Positions 31,981 to 43,241 are shown, counted from the stretch's first letter. The stretch is DNA of 64,000 nucleotides from Peromyscus leucopus (GCF_004664715.2 NC_051075.1:32384504-32448503), one strand, 5' to 3'. Notes: a model not told the origin generated them from the letters alone. Translations and numbers: made by a program.

Positions 31981-33471
31981 TCTACTAGTGAATTGTGGAC
32001 TCAACTAAGTCTTTTCATACAATCTGTGCTTAGCTGTCTAGGTCTGATAGCAACTGTGCTTTTCTTATGCTGTTCTTCTAACTCTCAACACATCATTTTG
32101 TTCTATGTTAAAATTCGGAACACAGCCACCAGTAGGCCCATAATTATGACTTATGGGGCCATGATTAGGATTTGCCGGAAAGCAGGATGCCCCAGGTAGA
32201 AACAAGCATCACTGTCAGCGTCCTGTTATCAAGGCCTTGCTCCCGGAGTCGGTGAGTAGCTCCGTGCTACAGTTGTTCATTTGTCTGCGTTGCTGGTTTT
32301 GGTGTTAAACGGGACATCTGGAAACTGAGGATTAAAAGTTTTGAACTCCCCACGAGCTCAAGGTTTCACCTCTAGCATTTACATAAACAACCTTAATAAT
32401 TTTGCCAAAATTCTCATTAATAGAATCTGCCGGATCAAGGCTGGTGTTTCACGGGTCTGACATAACATGGTATACTGTAAAAGCCACCGTCTTTGAGCTG
32501 CTTGCCTTCCCAGCCCTCGAAGCCAGGGGATAGGCTGGAGCAAAATTTCAATAAAGACTAACGTTTTACATATGGCAATGGACCATACAGAATAGACCTT
32601 GCGTTCAATCAGAGGCACCGGAAGCAAGTGTTCGTGAGGATTGTTTTATGTGTTTCTCCCACAGATTGGAAAATAAGGCTCTAAAATTGATCCCACTGGG
32701 ACTCACGGCTAAACATTTCCCAGGATGATTGTGTCTCACTGATTGTCTCTCTCTACCCATTTGTCTCTGCTCTTTTCCAATTTTCCCTCTTTTCTCCTGT
32801 GTAATCTAAAGAAAATATTCATAAGAAATATGCTGTCTAAAGTATAAACTAAGAGAGATACTTCGGGAAATGAATATTTGTAAATATTCTTCCATGTGGG
32901 TCTGTTATCACTCACTGACTTATGCAACTGAATTGTGAGGAGGGTCCAGAAAAATACAGCACCCCATTTCTTTTAGAGAAGCCTAGAGGTTGTTCACATC
33001 AACATCTCTTCCCCTTCCTTGTTTCAGATCTCCTAATACAAAGGTGAATTCCACTCTCGTCTCCTTATTCTCATTGTCTGTGTCAAAGCCTTGGATGCAC
33101 ATTTTATTATTCTGGAGTCCTTGTGGACAAAAATATATGAGATGTGAGTGGCATGTTAAGAAACCATTTATAGCTTACACAACAGAGTTCTAAAAGCCTG
33201 GGGTCAGCACAGCAGTGTCTATTTCACCTAAAGCCAAAATGTTCAACCAGGAGAAAAACAGTGTTGTGAGCTATATTTACCACACGTTGTTAATTCAAAG
33301 AAAAACAAAAAATGGCACAGACTAAACACACTAGCTATTATCAACTCTTCAACCCAGAACAAAGGGATTTTTTTAACACAGATATTAAAAATTACATTGC
33401 TAAGAAACAGTGATTCAACTAAAAAAGAATCACGATGATAATGGTGATAACAGCTAGGATGACAATAAGAA
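31981..33471. other. Unique sequence with a CpG-retaining block
   Basis: No repeat recognised. 32,205-32,480 retains nine CpGs by eye in about 275 bp and is a candidate conserved noncoding element. The remainder is ordinary AT-rich DNA. Confidence 0.4.
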
Positions 33472-33481
33472 TTTACTTTCA

Positions 33482-33700
33482 CAGGCCAGAAAGATAGCTC
33501 AGCGGTTAAGAGCACTCGCTGCACTTGCAGAGGACCCAGGTTCTATTCCCAGCACCAAAATGGTGACTTAAGACCATACATGATTCCATTTCCAGAGGAT
33601 GACACCCTCTTCTGGACTCCCTGGACATCAGTCACATGCATGGTACACATGCATACAAGTAGTCAAAACACTCAGACATGTAAAATAAAATAATTTTTTT
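33482..33700 (+). mobile_element. B3-type SINE
   Basis: 'gaaagatagctcagcggtta' (A box), 'caggttctattcccagcacc' (B box), 'atttccagaggatgacaccc' and an A/T-rich tail. Confidence 0.9.
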
Positions 33701-33703
33701 AAG

Positions 33704-33795
33704 GGTTGGGGATTTAGCTCAGTGGTAGAGTGCTTGCCTAGCAAGCACAAGGCCCTGGGTTCAGTCCTCAGCTCCGGGGGAAAAAAAAAAAAAAG
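33704..33795 (+). mobile_element. ID SINE (BC1-like)
   Basis: 'gggttggggatttagctcag', 'agagtgcttgcctagcaagc' and 'tgggttcagtcctcagctcc' followed by an A-rich tail: a near-intact tRNA-Ala-derived ID element with recognisable A and B boxes. It sits at the A-rich end of the preceding B3. An (AAAT)n tract follows to 33,831. Confidence 0.96.
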
Positions 33796-33845
33796 ACGAA
33801 AAAAATAAATTTAAATAAATAAATAAATAATCTTTTTAAAAAGCG

Positions 33846-34619
33846 TTTACTTCCAGAAAATTTATTTTTACCAGAAGGCATAATGAGAAGAATATTTGAT
33901 TGTCACTAATTCAAAATCTAATTCTGTGGTGTGCCTGTACACTTCCTTTATGTGCCAATTTCTCCATAAAGAACTCTGGTGACTGACAAGCTCTCAATCA
34001 AATGGTTCCTAATTGGAAAAGTTTCCAGGAAAGTCTCCTGCAATCATGTCCAAAAATAAATGGCTAAGTGAAATGTGCCGTGGACAGACAGGGTTGGGTG
34101 GGGAAGAGCACAGATGGGTGGCAGAGGGCAGAAAAGGCCAGAGAAGAAGAGGGAAATGATTGGTGGGTAGAGGGAAAAGAATGGGTGAGCAGAGTAAGCA
34201 GATCACTAGTCAGTGGTTGGATGACTGGCAGAGTCTCCCCTGTCACCTGTAACTACAGCTTCAATCCCCTTTTCAAAGGCATTTCAGCCTTCCAAGAAAA
34301 TTGAAGGTCAAGAAAAGAGATAAAACATAGCAAATATGAAAAATTATTGCATTTCGGTTCACTTCTTTAACTTCTACTACTCTCTATTATAAAATAAAAT
34401 TTTTGTGGATAAATAATAGCAAAGGTGCTTGAAAAAAGAGACATGGGGACTCATTATTTTATATTTACCTAAAATTTCATATAATGCATATGTGTGTATA
34501 TATTCATACATATATGTACATACATACATACATGAGATTATCTAACAAAAACTCTAGTACCATGCAGAAACCTTCTTCTGAGTTCTTGGTCAGGGGATTC
34601 CCAAAAAATCCAAAACAAT
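33846..34619. other. No recognisable feature
   Basis: Unique-looking noncoding sequence; imperfect (ATAC)n near 34,500-34,532. Confidence 0.5.
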
Positions 34620-35865
34620 GCAGGCTATTGCCATTGTCCTTGGTTGCCTCCTAGAATTTGAAGGTAAAAGCCCTGTTCAGAAAACATGATACACTTCAGA
34701 CGTAAGACATGGGGTAACCGAGTTGAAACTTATCTGGAAGCTACCTCCCTGAGGAATGCTTCTAATAGTATTGGAGGTACTATGCAAGCTGACAAGGGAG
34801 ATGGCCACTCAATAGTCCTACCAAAGGGTAAAAACTTACGAACCACAAAAATACCGAACTGGTAAGAGATCCAAAATATATAAATAGTGGCACTTTGATC
34901 TTGATCAACCACTGTCTAATTGGATTTACAGCTCTTTCAACAGGAAGGAAGCATGCCTGATACTACAAACCTAACCAGCTAACCATGGCTGGAGAGGTCA
35001 TAGACCTGAGAGAACTTACTACTGGCACTTCCCAAGACCAGTATTCTGGACCAAGTCCAAATCCAAACTGCATTCTAAATACCTATCTTAACACCCATAG
35101 AAAAGCACAGATCACGCCTCTCACCTCAGAAGCTTCTTTTTGCAGAAAGCTTTTAGAAAGATACAAGAGTTCAAAATGCAGAGAAAAACTGGCTGCAGGA
35201 TGTCTGATCTCAGTGGATACATATACAACACAACCGTACACCTAAGACCAGGGGAACATCACAGAAGGGGGGTAGGAAGGTTGTAAGAGCCAGAGGACCA
35301 GGAAGTCTGCTGTGAGGTTGTGCCTTCTAGGTATGACCTGGAAGCTGTACCCATGAAGTCTCAACTGTAATAAAGAAAAAGAGTCTCTATCAATTTGAAG
35401 AGAGCATAAAGGGGTCTGAAAGATGGAACCTAAGTGGGGCTAGAACATGGAAAAGTGACATAATTCTATTTCAAATTAAAAATATGGTTGCTTTTTAAAT
35501 CTCAACAATATGGCTGCCTAAACAAAACCTGAAGTATTCCCACAACAGTCGGCATCCCAGTGTGGATGGTGGAAATGGATGGAAATGTCATGGAACCCTA
35601 CTCCTAGATGAAGAGCTATAAGCAATTAAAAAACTGCTCAGAGAGAGAGAAAATGTCTTCCTTAAAGATAAGCCCCCGACTGGTTAGCCAACATAATTCT
35701 AAAAACAGGCAAAACTGAGTGGATCAGTAGGTTGTATTTATGTTTTTATTCATTTGTTAATAAAAAAGGAGACTAAATTTGGGAGATAATGAGGTTGAGG
35801 TCATGGCAGGGGTAAGAAAGAGGGAAAAGAAAAATGATGTAAATATATTTTAATATTTTTTTTTA
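34620..35865 (+). mobile_element. Rodent L1 3' region
   Basis: 'aagctacctccctgaggaat', 'gcactttgatcttgatcaac', 'ctcaacaatatggctgccta', 'agatgaagagctataagcaa' and 'tgagtggatcagtaggttgt' match the L1 at 9,625-10,207 and other rodent L1 3'UTRs. It is interrupted at 35,366-35,499 by a second L1 tail. The end is A/T-rich at about 35,865. Confidence 0.75.
35366..35499 (+). mobile_element. Very short L1 3' tail nested in L1
   Basis: 'taataaagaaaaagagtctc', 'gagagcataaaggggtctga', 'gatggaacctaagtggggct' and 'taattctatttcaaattaaa' are a 134-bp L1 3' terminus. It is flanked by a direct repeat TCTCAAC (35,359-35,365 and 35,500-35,506) and breaks the host L1 exactly there. Confidence 0.75.
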
Positions 35866-35869
35866 CTTT

Positions 35870-36770
35870 ATTGAAAATAGATTTCAATACAGATCCTGAA
35901 CCAGCCAACTTCTGTGACTAGGCGAGGCTTCCAGTGAAGGGAATGGAACACCAACCCAGGCACAAACCCTTCGACCTACAATTTGTCCTGCCTGCAAGAT
36001 GTGCTGCAGTTAAGGTGGCCCAGAACTTGTGGGAGTGACCAACCAATGACTGGTCCAGTTTGAGACCCGAGCCAAGAGAGGGAGCCCGTACCTGACACTG
36101 CCTGGAGAACACAGGAACCAGAGGCTGGATGGCCCCACGACTGATAGAATCAAACATGACCAACAACAACAACAAAGAAAATGATTCCTATTAATAACAC
36201 TCTGCTGCTATGCTTGGAGACAGGAACCTAGCATCAACAGTCATCAGAGAGGCTTCATCCGGCACCCGGTGGAAGCAGATGCAGAGACCCATATCCAAAC
36301 CTTAGGCGGAGCTCGTGGACTCCTGCATAAGAGGGGAGGAAGGATTGTAGGAGCCAGAGTAGTCAAGGACACCTCATGGAAACCCGCAGAGTCAACTAAC
36401 CTAGGCTCACAGGGGCTCACAGAGACTGAACCAGAAAGCAGGCTCCCTGCATAGATGTTATGGTTGTGTAGCTTGGTCTTCTTGGGGAACTTCTAGCAGT
36501 GAGATCAGGGGCTGTCTCTGACTCTTTTGTCTGCTTTTGGGACCCTATTCCTCCTACTGAGTTGCCTTGTCATGCCTTATGAGGGATGGGTGGTGCCATG
36601 TTTAGTTCATATCTCTGGGAGGCCTGCCCTTTTCTGTCGAGAAACAGAGGAGGAGTGGATCTGGGAAAGAGGGGAGGTGGTTGGAAGGGACTAGGAGGAG
36701 AGAAGGTAAAGGAAACTGAAGTACAGATGTAATATGTGAAAGAAGAATGAATAAAAACCAAAGAAAGTAG
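35870..36770 (+). mobile_element. L1Md/Lx-type L1 3'UTR
   Basis: 'cacaaacccttcgacctaca', 'tgacactgcctggagaac', 'cactctgctgctatgcttgg', 'agtcaactaacctaggctca', the polypurine 36,645-36,710 and 'gaatgaataaaaacc' follow the order of murine L1 3'UTRs. 5' truncated. Confidence 0.8.
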
Positions 36771-36775
36771 ACTTT

Positions 36776-37290
36776 TTTCATGCAATACATTCTGATTACG
36801 GTATCCTACCCCACTACTCCTCCCAGGTCCTCCTCGTCTCCCCTCCCATCAGACCCACCCCCTTACTGTCTCTCCTTAGAAAACAAACAGCCACCTAAGG
36901 GATAATAATAAAATATAATATCATGAGATAAAACAAAGCAAACAAATCAGAATAGAACAAAACAAACATAAAGCAAAGAGCCCAAGAAAAGGCACAAGAA
37001 ACAGATACAGACACATAACTACATTCATTTGCAAATTCAGGAATCTCATAAAAACACAAAACCAAAGGCCACAATAAATATGCAAACCTGTAGGGTAAGT
37101 TAATTAATTAAAAATACAAATAAAAATTGGGAGAAAATAGTTCTGACAGGACATTATGAAACAAGGAATCTCCAAAGATGCCATTGAATTTGATTTTTGT
37201 TGGTTATCTGTGGCTGGGCATGCAGCCTACCTACATCACAGCTATGACTTGCTGCAACTGGATTTAACCAGAATCAGTATGAGCTACACA
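36776..37290 (-). mobile_element. L1 3' region, minus strand
   Basis: 'catgcaatacattctgatta', 'actcctcccaggtcctcctc', 'gaaacagatacagacacata' and 'gggcatgcagcctacctac' are reversed rodent L1 3' sequence. It lies tail-to-tail with the preceding plus-strand L1. Confidence 0.7.
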
Positions 37291-37785
37291 GTGTGATGCC
37301 TCATGAGTTTCAAAACCTGTGCATTCTGATTTCAAACCAACATTCACATCATCTGTTTTAATTTCTGATTAGGCTGGTGTGACTCTACATATGCCAGCAA
37401 CCATCTGAAGAAGGAAGGTCTGAAGAAGGAAGACCAGGGTTCTTGTTCTACAAGGAAGAACCAGCAAGTATCTGAGACGAGGCAGGAGATGGGGAGAGCA
37501 TGCATTGTTTTACACACACACACAGACACACACACACACACACACACACACTCCTGGAAGCAAGACATTCACATTTTTTTCATCTCAATATGAGTTTAGA
37601 ATTAGAGTTCCAAACCTCAGGGAAGCAACTAATCAAATTAGCCACTGTTGTCACCAAAGCATTTGTAGGGTTGCAACTGGAAGATCAAAGTCTGCAAAAC
37701 ACAAGGTTCATGGTTTGTTAAGTCATAGTTCCTCACATCGTCTGCTCAGGGCCAAGCTGCACTCAGCAAACCACATCTATTTATA
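37291..37785. other. Unique sequence with a (CA)n tract
   Basis: No element recognised apart from (CA)n at 37,511-37,551. The overlapping His-Thr frames are microsatellite artefacts. Confidence 0.5.
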
Positions 37786-37791
37786 GCTCTG

Positions 37792-38155
37792 TGTTGCTGG
37801 AGGGCTTCTCTCCAGGTCCCCCAAGCCCCGCAGTCCCACAATCCACGTATGAAATAATCACTCAGACGCTTATATCACTTATAAACTGTATGGCCGTGGC
37901 AGGCTTCTTGCTAACTGTTCTTTTATCTTAAATTAACCCATTTCTATAAATCTATACCTTGCCACGTGGCTGGTGGCTTACCAGCGTCTTCACATGCTGT
38001 TTTTCCTGGCGGTGGCTGCAGTGTCTCTCCCCTCAGCCTTCTGCTTCCCAGAATTCTCCTCTCTCTTTGTCCCACCTACTTCCTGCCTGGCCACCTACTT
38101 CCTGCCTGGTCACTGGCCATCAGTGTTTTATTTATATAGAGCAATATCCACAGCA
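37792..38155 (-). mobile_element. Family-A LTR, minus strand (left arm of composite ERV)
   Basis: Plus-strand start TGTTGCTGGAGGGCTTCTC and end ATATCCACAGCA. Shared blocks are 'tataaactgtatggcc', 'aattaacccatttctataaa' and 'cccagaattctcctctctct'. It is immediately followed by 'cttccccttttttt', the complement of a polypurine tract. This is therefore the 3' LTR of a minus-strand provirus. The left flank is GCTCTG (37,786-37,791). Confidence 0.9.
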
Positions 38156-38841
38156 CTTCCCCTTTTTTTCTTTTTTTAAAAAGGAAGGTTTTAACTAACT
38201 TTAACATGGTAAAATTACATATAACAAAACAATTATTGAGCAAGAATTACAGTTACAATATTAAAGAAGATGTCCTGTCTATCTTATATTTGTGAATTTA
38301 AGGTTTTATATCTAACTTATTTTTTATCATAACTGAGGAAATTACAACTATCTAGTTTTCAACCACATCAAAGACCTGAGAAGGAACATAATGGTACCTG
38401 AGAAATGGTAGATGAATGCAAGCAACTTTCGGGAATCTTGCAAGAGTAGACCAAGACAGCTGGCAGCCTGGACAGTCACCTAATGTTTCTCAGCATTGTT
38501 AGTGCATTCAAAGTGGCTGCACTTCCTGTTTTTTATTTTTGTTAGCTAATATTATTCCCTTCTTGGGTCTCTGAGGGAGTTGAAGATTAGTTAGTTATGG
38601 TTGAAGATTAGTTAGTTATAGTTGAAAATTAATTAGGATAGAAAGTGCATTAGATACATCTTGGATTTACCAAAATAGGATAGATAATGGAATTATTTTC
38701 TCTGATTTGTCAAATACCTGTTTAGGTATTTATTACTTGTATATATTGTATATAGTTATTGTACTTTTGTATATAGTTTTTCTTTTGTTAGTTATAACCT
38801 TTTGCTTTTTTTTTCTTTTTATTAAAATAGAAAAGGGGAAA
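38156..38841. mobile_element. Internal segment of composite ERV
   Basis: A non-coding junction of two proviral 3' ends. The left part reads as the 3' end of the family-A provirus on the minus strand, with the polypurine complement at 38,156-38,172. The right part ends in the plus-strand polypurine tract of family B. A 21-bp tandem (ttgaagattagttagttatg-like) occupies 38,580-38,640. No gag, pol or env frame is visible. The exact crossover between the two proviruses is not resolved. Confidence 0.7.
38830..38841 (+). other. Polypurine tract of family-B ERV
   Basis: GAAAAGGGGAAA abuts the TGTGGTGG start of the plus-strand LTR. This is the expected position of the retroviral plus-strand primer. 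Confidence 0.85.
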
Positions 38842-39260
38842 TGTGGTGGTATTCTAATTGTACTGAAATGTGATTTTGATTGTATGTTAATAAATAAAGT
38901 TGCCCGGGGGTCAGAGCTATTAGAGCCATAGCAAGAGTGTGGCGGTGGTGGCACACGCCTTTAATCCCATAGATCTCTGTGTGTTCAGGGATACAGCCAG
39001 CATTGGAGACATATGCCTTTAAGACCTAGGGGGCTGTACATTCAGACAGTGACGAGGCAGTCACTTGTTTGGGTTTACAACCAATGAGAAGGCAGAATGA
39101 CTGGAAAATCGACTTACACACAGGAAGTAGCTCTCTTTCGGGAAGCTGGGACACCGCAGGTGGAAGGGTGAGATTTTAGCTCTGAGCTCTGACCTCTCGG
39201 CTTTCTCTTTTACATTGTTTCTGTGTTTCTTATTTAATAAGACTGTTGGATACATCTACA
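38842..39260 (+). mobile_element. Family-B LTR, plus strand (right arm of composite ERV)
   Basis: Starts TGTGGTGGTATTCTAATTGT and ends ATACATCTACA. Close to the solo LTR at 29,199-29,622 over its length. It has B1-like 'cacgcctttaatcccatag' and 'atgcctttaagacc' modules. The right flank GCTCTG (39,261-39,266) equals the flank left of the family-A arm. Confidence 0.93.
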
Positions 39261-39266
39261 GCTCTG

Positions 39267-39635
39267 GCTTTTCATACAGCTAGTTGCTCCATAAAATTCA
39301 CATTTTAAAGCTACATGCTAAATGATATCATTCCAATATAAAAGGGTAATCTGATAGCAAAGGCCCTCATAAACCTTGTATTCTAAAGAGAAGTGAATAT
39401 ATTTGTAGAGACTACCTTGTGAAAAAAAAAATCCCCCGAAAGTTTGTGCCTACAGCACTGGAATTGTTTAACTGGGCATTCGGTATCTAATTAGAAATGT
39501 GTGAGTTTTAGTAACGCTCAACATTCATAAAACTGACCCACATCTTTGTACAAGACAATCTCACCTTAAAAGAAGAACAATGGATCTAAAGAGATCAATC
39601 CAAATGGTCAAAGAAGCCGAATTAAAAGCAGCAAC
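39267..39635. other. No recognisable feature
   Basis: Unique-looking noncoding sequence. Confidence 0.5.
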
Positions 39636-39800
39636 AGAGACCGATGAGATGTCTCGGTGGGTAAAGGGGCTTGCCACCAAGAGTAGCACCCCAAGTTCAA
39701 TATGAGGACCCGTAATGGTGGAAGAAGAGGACAACTCCTTCGGTATTTCCTCTGTGTACACAGACACACACATCATGGCACAGGTGTGTTGCAAACACAC
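39636..39800 (+). mobile_element. tRNA-derived B3-like SINE
   Basis: 'gatgagatgtctcggtgggt' (A box), 'ccaagttcaatatgaggac' (decayed B box), 'tgtgtacacagacacaca' and an A-rich tail merging into (GATA)n. Confidence 0.75.
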
Positions 39801-39810
39801 AAATAAATAC

Positions 39811-39859
<49 letters not shown>

Positions 39860-39897
39860 CAGATAGATAGACAGATAGATAGACAGATAGATAGATG
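39811..39897. repeat. (GATA)n microsatellite
   Basis: (GATA)n with GACA interruptions. It gives a Tyr/Leu/Ser-rich minus-strand frame that is not a gene. Confidence 0.97.
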
Positions 39898-41452
39898 TAG
39901 CAACAGATTATAGAATCTTCTATCACTTCACTTTTTTTAATAAGAAAACTGACTAAATATGAACTAAATTTTGATTCCAGGTATGTGTACCACACGTGTT
40001 AGAACAAACTCTTTTCAAATAAAAAAATGCCTTCAAATATGTTACCTTTATTGAACAGAAACCTGTTTTTTTCCCCAGTGTTGGAGATTGAACCCAAGGC
40101 ACTTGAAGGTACCTTTACTGATTATCTTCCATCACTGCTACCCACAGCTCAGAGTCCACCATGGACAACAGCCACACAAATGTCACTAGCAGGCTTCCTG
40201 AAGGGGTTGTTGAGTTAACAACATCCATTTGTAACTGAGGGGCATTCCAAGAAGAGGAAAGTTAATGTTCTTTGAAAATGTTCAGAAAAGAAGATTTCAT
40301 ATTTCGGGGAATTTGATTGTAATAATTCACAAATGATTTGTATTTTCAGTAATTTTTCAATGTTTCTTTCAAAATATCCACAGTATGTATAGTTTTGAAC
40401 AAAGATTTTTCTCTCTACTGTGATTAACTTAAAAGGTGAAGCCATGCAGTATGTAGCTAAGGACAAAATTGTCTTATGTTTAAGTCATTTTTTCATTGCT
40501 TTCTGGTTTTATGGTTCTGAGCAAACTATTTAACCTTTCTGTGCCTTGGACTCTTCAAATGTAAAATGTGGAGAGAGTAAGAATGAGCATCTTGCTACAG
40601 TTGTTCTAAGGAACCATTAAACAGGAGAGTGTGTGTGAGGTGTTTAGCACCGTGCTTAGCATACAAGGGCATTCAACATATGGAGGTGGTTGTTTTTATT
40701 AGGCAAACATTACCTTTGGCTCTTTTAAACTTTTTCTCCTTCATCTTTCTTCTGCTTAATAAAAATTATTTTTAAAATGTACTTTCTGTTTAGCTTATTC
40801 AGAGGTAAGGTCTTTTTCAGCTCTTTGATGCTAAAGGAATTTCCCTGGTCGGCTCTCAGAGTGCCATGATGTGTTCATGGTGTTACAACTATGACATCTA
40901 GTGGTCAGAAAGATGAAATCTATCTTTATTTAAGCAAATTGGTGAGAATAAAAACCTGTCGTCTCCGGGCATGAATTCTCACCTATTGAGAAGACCTTAA
41001 ATTCCATTAGACAGCTGTTGGTTTCTCCCAAGATAGAGGTGCCATTAGATCACCATTGGGGATATCTAGCTGGGCCAGGCAATGTAGCTGTTCACAAGCT
41101 TTATAGCTGAGTAGGACTGATGATTGCTCCTTTCTCTTGTCAGCTTCTGTGGCACCGTCCTCCAGGAGGAGGCTTCCAGGCCAGTTCCAGCTTTGATTCC
41201 TCCAAATCTGCTGTCCAAAGTGTGTGGTGTTTTCAGCAACAGAGTCTCACCTTCAGGCTTTGAGAGGCAACGAACCACAATGGCAACAGGATGAGTTTGA
41301 GAGTCTCTTGGACTCCCTTGACCAACAACTCAAAGAGAGGTTTTCCTTGCCTGGCACTAGGGTCTTTGTTAGATAGTCTATGGCTTTGGGGCTGGCATTG
41401 TCATCCCATATGGTGTAACTTCACTAGTGTGTGTGTGTGAGTATATGTACAC
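39898..41452. other. No recognisable feature
   Basis: About 1.5 kb of unique-looking sequence. Near 40,073-40,115, 'gttggagattgaacccaag' resembles a reversed SINE B box, too short to assign. Confidence 0.45.
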
Positions 41453-41830
41453 TGATGTGGGATGGTCTGTATGTCAAATTACTCTGATTGGTCAATAAAT
41501 AAAACAGATTGGCCAGTGGCCAGGCAGGAAGTATAGGCGGGACTAACAGAGAAGAAAACAGAGAAAACAGGAAGGTGGAGGGAGTCACAGCCAGCCGCCG
41601 CCATGACAAGCAGCATGCCACAAGCCACGTGGCAAGGTATAGATTTATGGAAATGGATTAATTTAAGATAGAAGAACAGTTAGCAAGAAGCCTGCCATGG
41701 CCATACAGTTTGTAAGCAATATAAGTCTCTGTGCTTACTCGGTTGGGTCTGAGCAGCTGTGGGACTGGCGGGTGACAGAGATTTGTCCTGACTGTGGGCA
41801 AGGCAGACTTTCTACCCCTCTCCCTGTGCT
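41453..41830 (+). mobile_element. Solo LTR, family A
   Basis: Starts TGATGTGGGATGGTCTGTAT. 'tctgattggtcaataaat', 'agccacgtggcaaggtatag' and 'actggcgggtgacagaga' are shared with other family-A copies. The 3' end is atypical ('ctctccctgtgct'), yet GTACAC occurs directly on both sides (41,447-41,452 and 41,831-41,836), a probable 6-bp TSD. Confidence 0.85.
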
Positions 41831-41989
41831 GTACACTGAGGTTGGGGGTTGCTGTGTAGTTAGTGTCGGTCCATCAGAGTGTGCATCACCCACCTGACTC
41901 CAGTTTTTCCGTGTGCCTATCCTTTCTTTGTTCCCTCTTACCCCCAGTCAGAGTCTTAAGATCCCAGATGCAGATAGTGGTGTATGTGT

Positions 41990-42190
41990 GAAAGGCCAGA
42001 ATATATGTAAGTGCACCATGTATATGTCTGGTGCCCATAGCAGGCAGAAAAGGGCTTTAGCTACTTTGCCTCTAGAATTAAGGTGGTTCAGAAACACCCC
42101 CTGTGGATATGGAGAACTGAACCCAGCTCCCCTGCTGGAGCAGCAAGTGCTCTTTACTCATTTATGACTGAGATACCTCTCCTGCCCCTC
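41990..42190 (-). mobile_element. B3-type SINE
   Basis: 'gagaactgaacccagctccc', 'agcaagtgctctttactcat' and 'gagatacctctcctgcccc' are the reversed B box, A box and 5' start. Diverged tail region upstream. Confidence 0.75.
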
Positions 42191-42499
42191 ATGTAAGAAA
42201 TCCTTGTAAGTTTGTTTTGTCATTGGATGTGTCAACTCTTGCTTGCATTAGTAATTTTCCAAGATCTTTGTTATTGAAAAAATGTACATGAAGCACAAAA
42301 GTCCTCGGTATTTTATTTAACATGATAGTTTAAATCCTGTAATATTTATTATAAAACTGCATACAAAGAAGTTCATGAAATAAATGTCATATTCAAGGCC
42401 TACTAATTATTTTGTGTCTGTTATGTATAATTAATTTACAATACTATAGTGGGTAGCCATTCCAGCCTTGCTCTGTAAGTTCCAACCCCATTGAGGCTT
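42191..42499. other. No recognisable feature
   Basis: AT-rich unique-looking sequence. Confidence 0.5.
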
Positions 42500-42740
42500 T
42501 GGTAACTGTCACGCCTACAAGGCGGGGCCAAGAGAGGACCCTGAAGAACCGAGATCTGGATGCACCAGTTCTCTTGGTTCCTGGACCCTGGACACTGAAG
42601 GTAGACTGAGCAGAGTTCTCCAGAGAACACCGCCAGACTGCACCTTTCCCAGATCCTGTAGCCTATCCCTTCATTTGTAAGTTACCCTACAAAATAAACC
42701 TCCCTTTTAACTGCGTGAAGTGGCCTTAATAATTTCACCA
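42500..42740 (+). mobile_element. Probable solo LTR of unassigned family
   Basis: TGGTAACTGTCACGCCTACA start, GC-rich first half ('aggcggggccaagagagg'), 'acaaaataaacctcccttt' as polyadenylation region, and 'aataatttcacca' end. LTR-like layout, about 240 bp. No matching TSD found, so family and ends are uncertain. Confidence 0.45.
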
Positions 42741-42818
42741 ATACAATACTTTTCTAGACTTTTATGTATGCCTTTAATGCAAAGCAAGTATTAATATTTT
42801 CTTTAAATATATTTTTGG

Positions 42819-42969
42819 GAGGCTGGAAAGATGGTTCAGTCATTAAAAGCAGATACTTCTCTCACAGAGGACCCTAGCTTAGTTCCCTGCATACACATAG
42901 GGCTGCCCACAACTGTCTAAAAGTCTAGTTCTAGGGATCCAGTACCTCCTCTGGCCTCTGCAGGCACCT

Positions 42970-43021
<52 letters not shown>

Positions 43022-43030
43022 AATTAAAAG
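42819..43030 (+). mobile_element. B3-type SINE with (CA)n tail
   Basis: 'aggctggaaagatggttcag', 'ctagcttagttccctgcata', 'agtctagttctagggatcc', 'tctggcctctgcaggcacc' and a (CA)22 tail at 42,975-43,019. Confidence 0.9.
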
Positions 43031-43241
43031 TAAATGTCTTGCTTTTTCTAATTCTAAAGTAAGCAAATTAATTAAAATCGAATGAAGGCTGATGAGATTG
43101 GGAATGAGGACTTCAGGTGTTCAAGCAGCCCATTGGCGAACTCTCACTGATATAAACGGCATGTGCACAAAACTGCCAAGGAGGGAACCTCTTTTAAACA
43201 GTTTTGTTTGGATCAATGTACTTGCCACAAACACACACATT

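Noticed and set aside
33704..33795. Possible functional tRNA or BC1 RNA gene
   Set aside because: It has A and B boxes but is an ordinary dispersed ID SINE with an A-rich tail, sitting in a B3 tail.
39561..39995. 144-codon minus-strand frame with Tyr-Leu-Ser repeats
   Set aside because: Translation of (GATA)n and a SINE.
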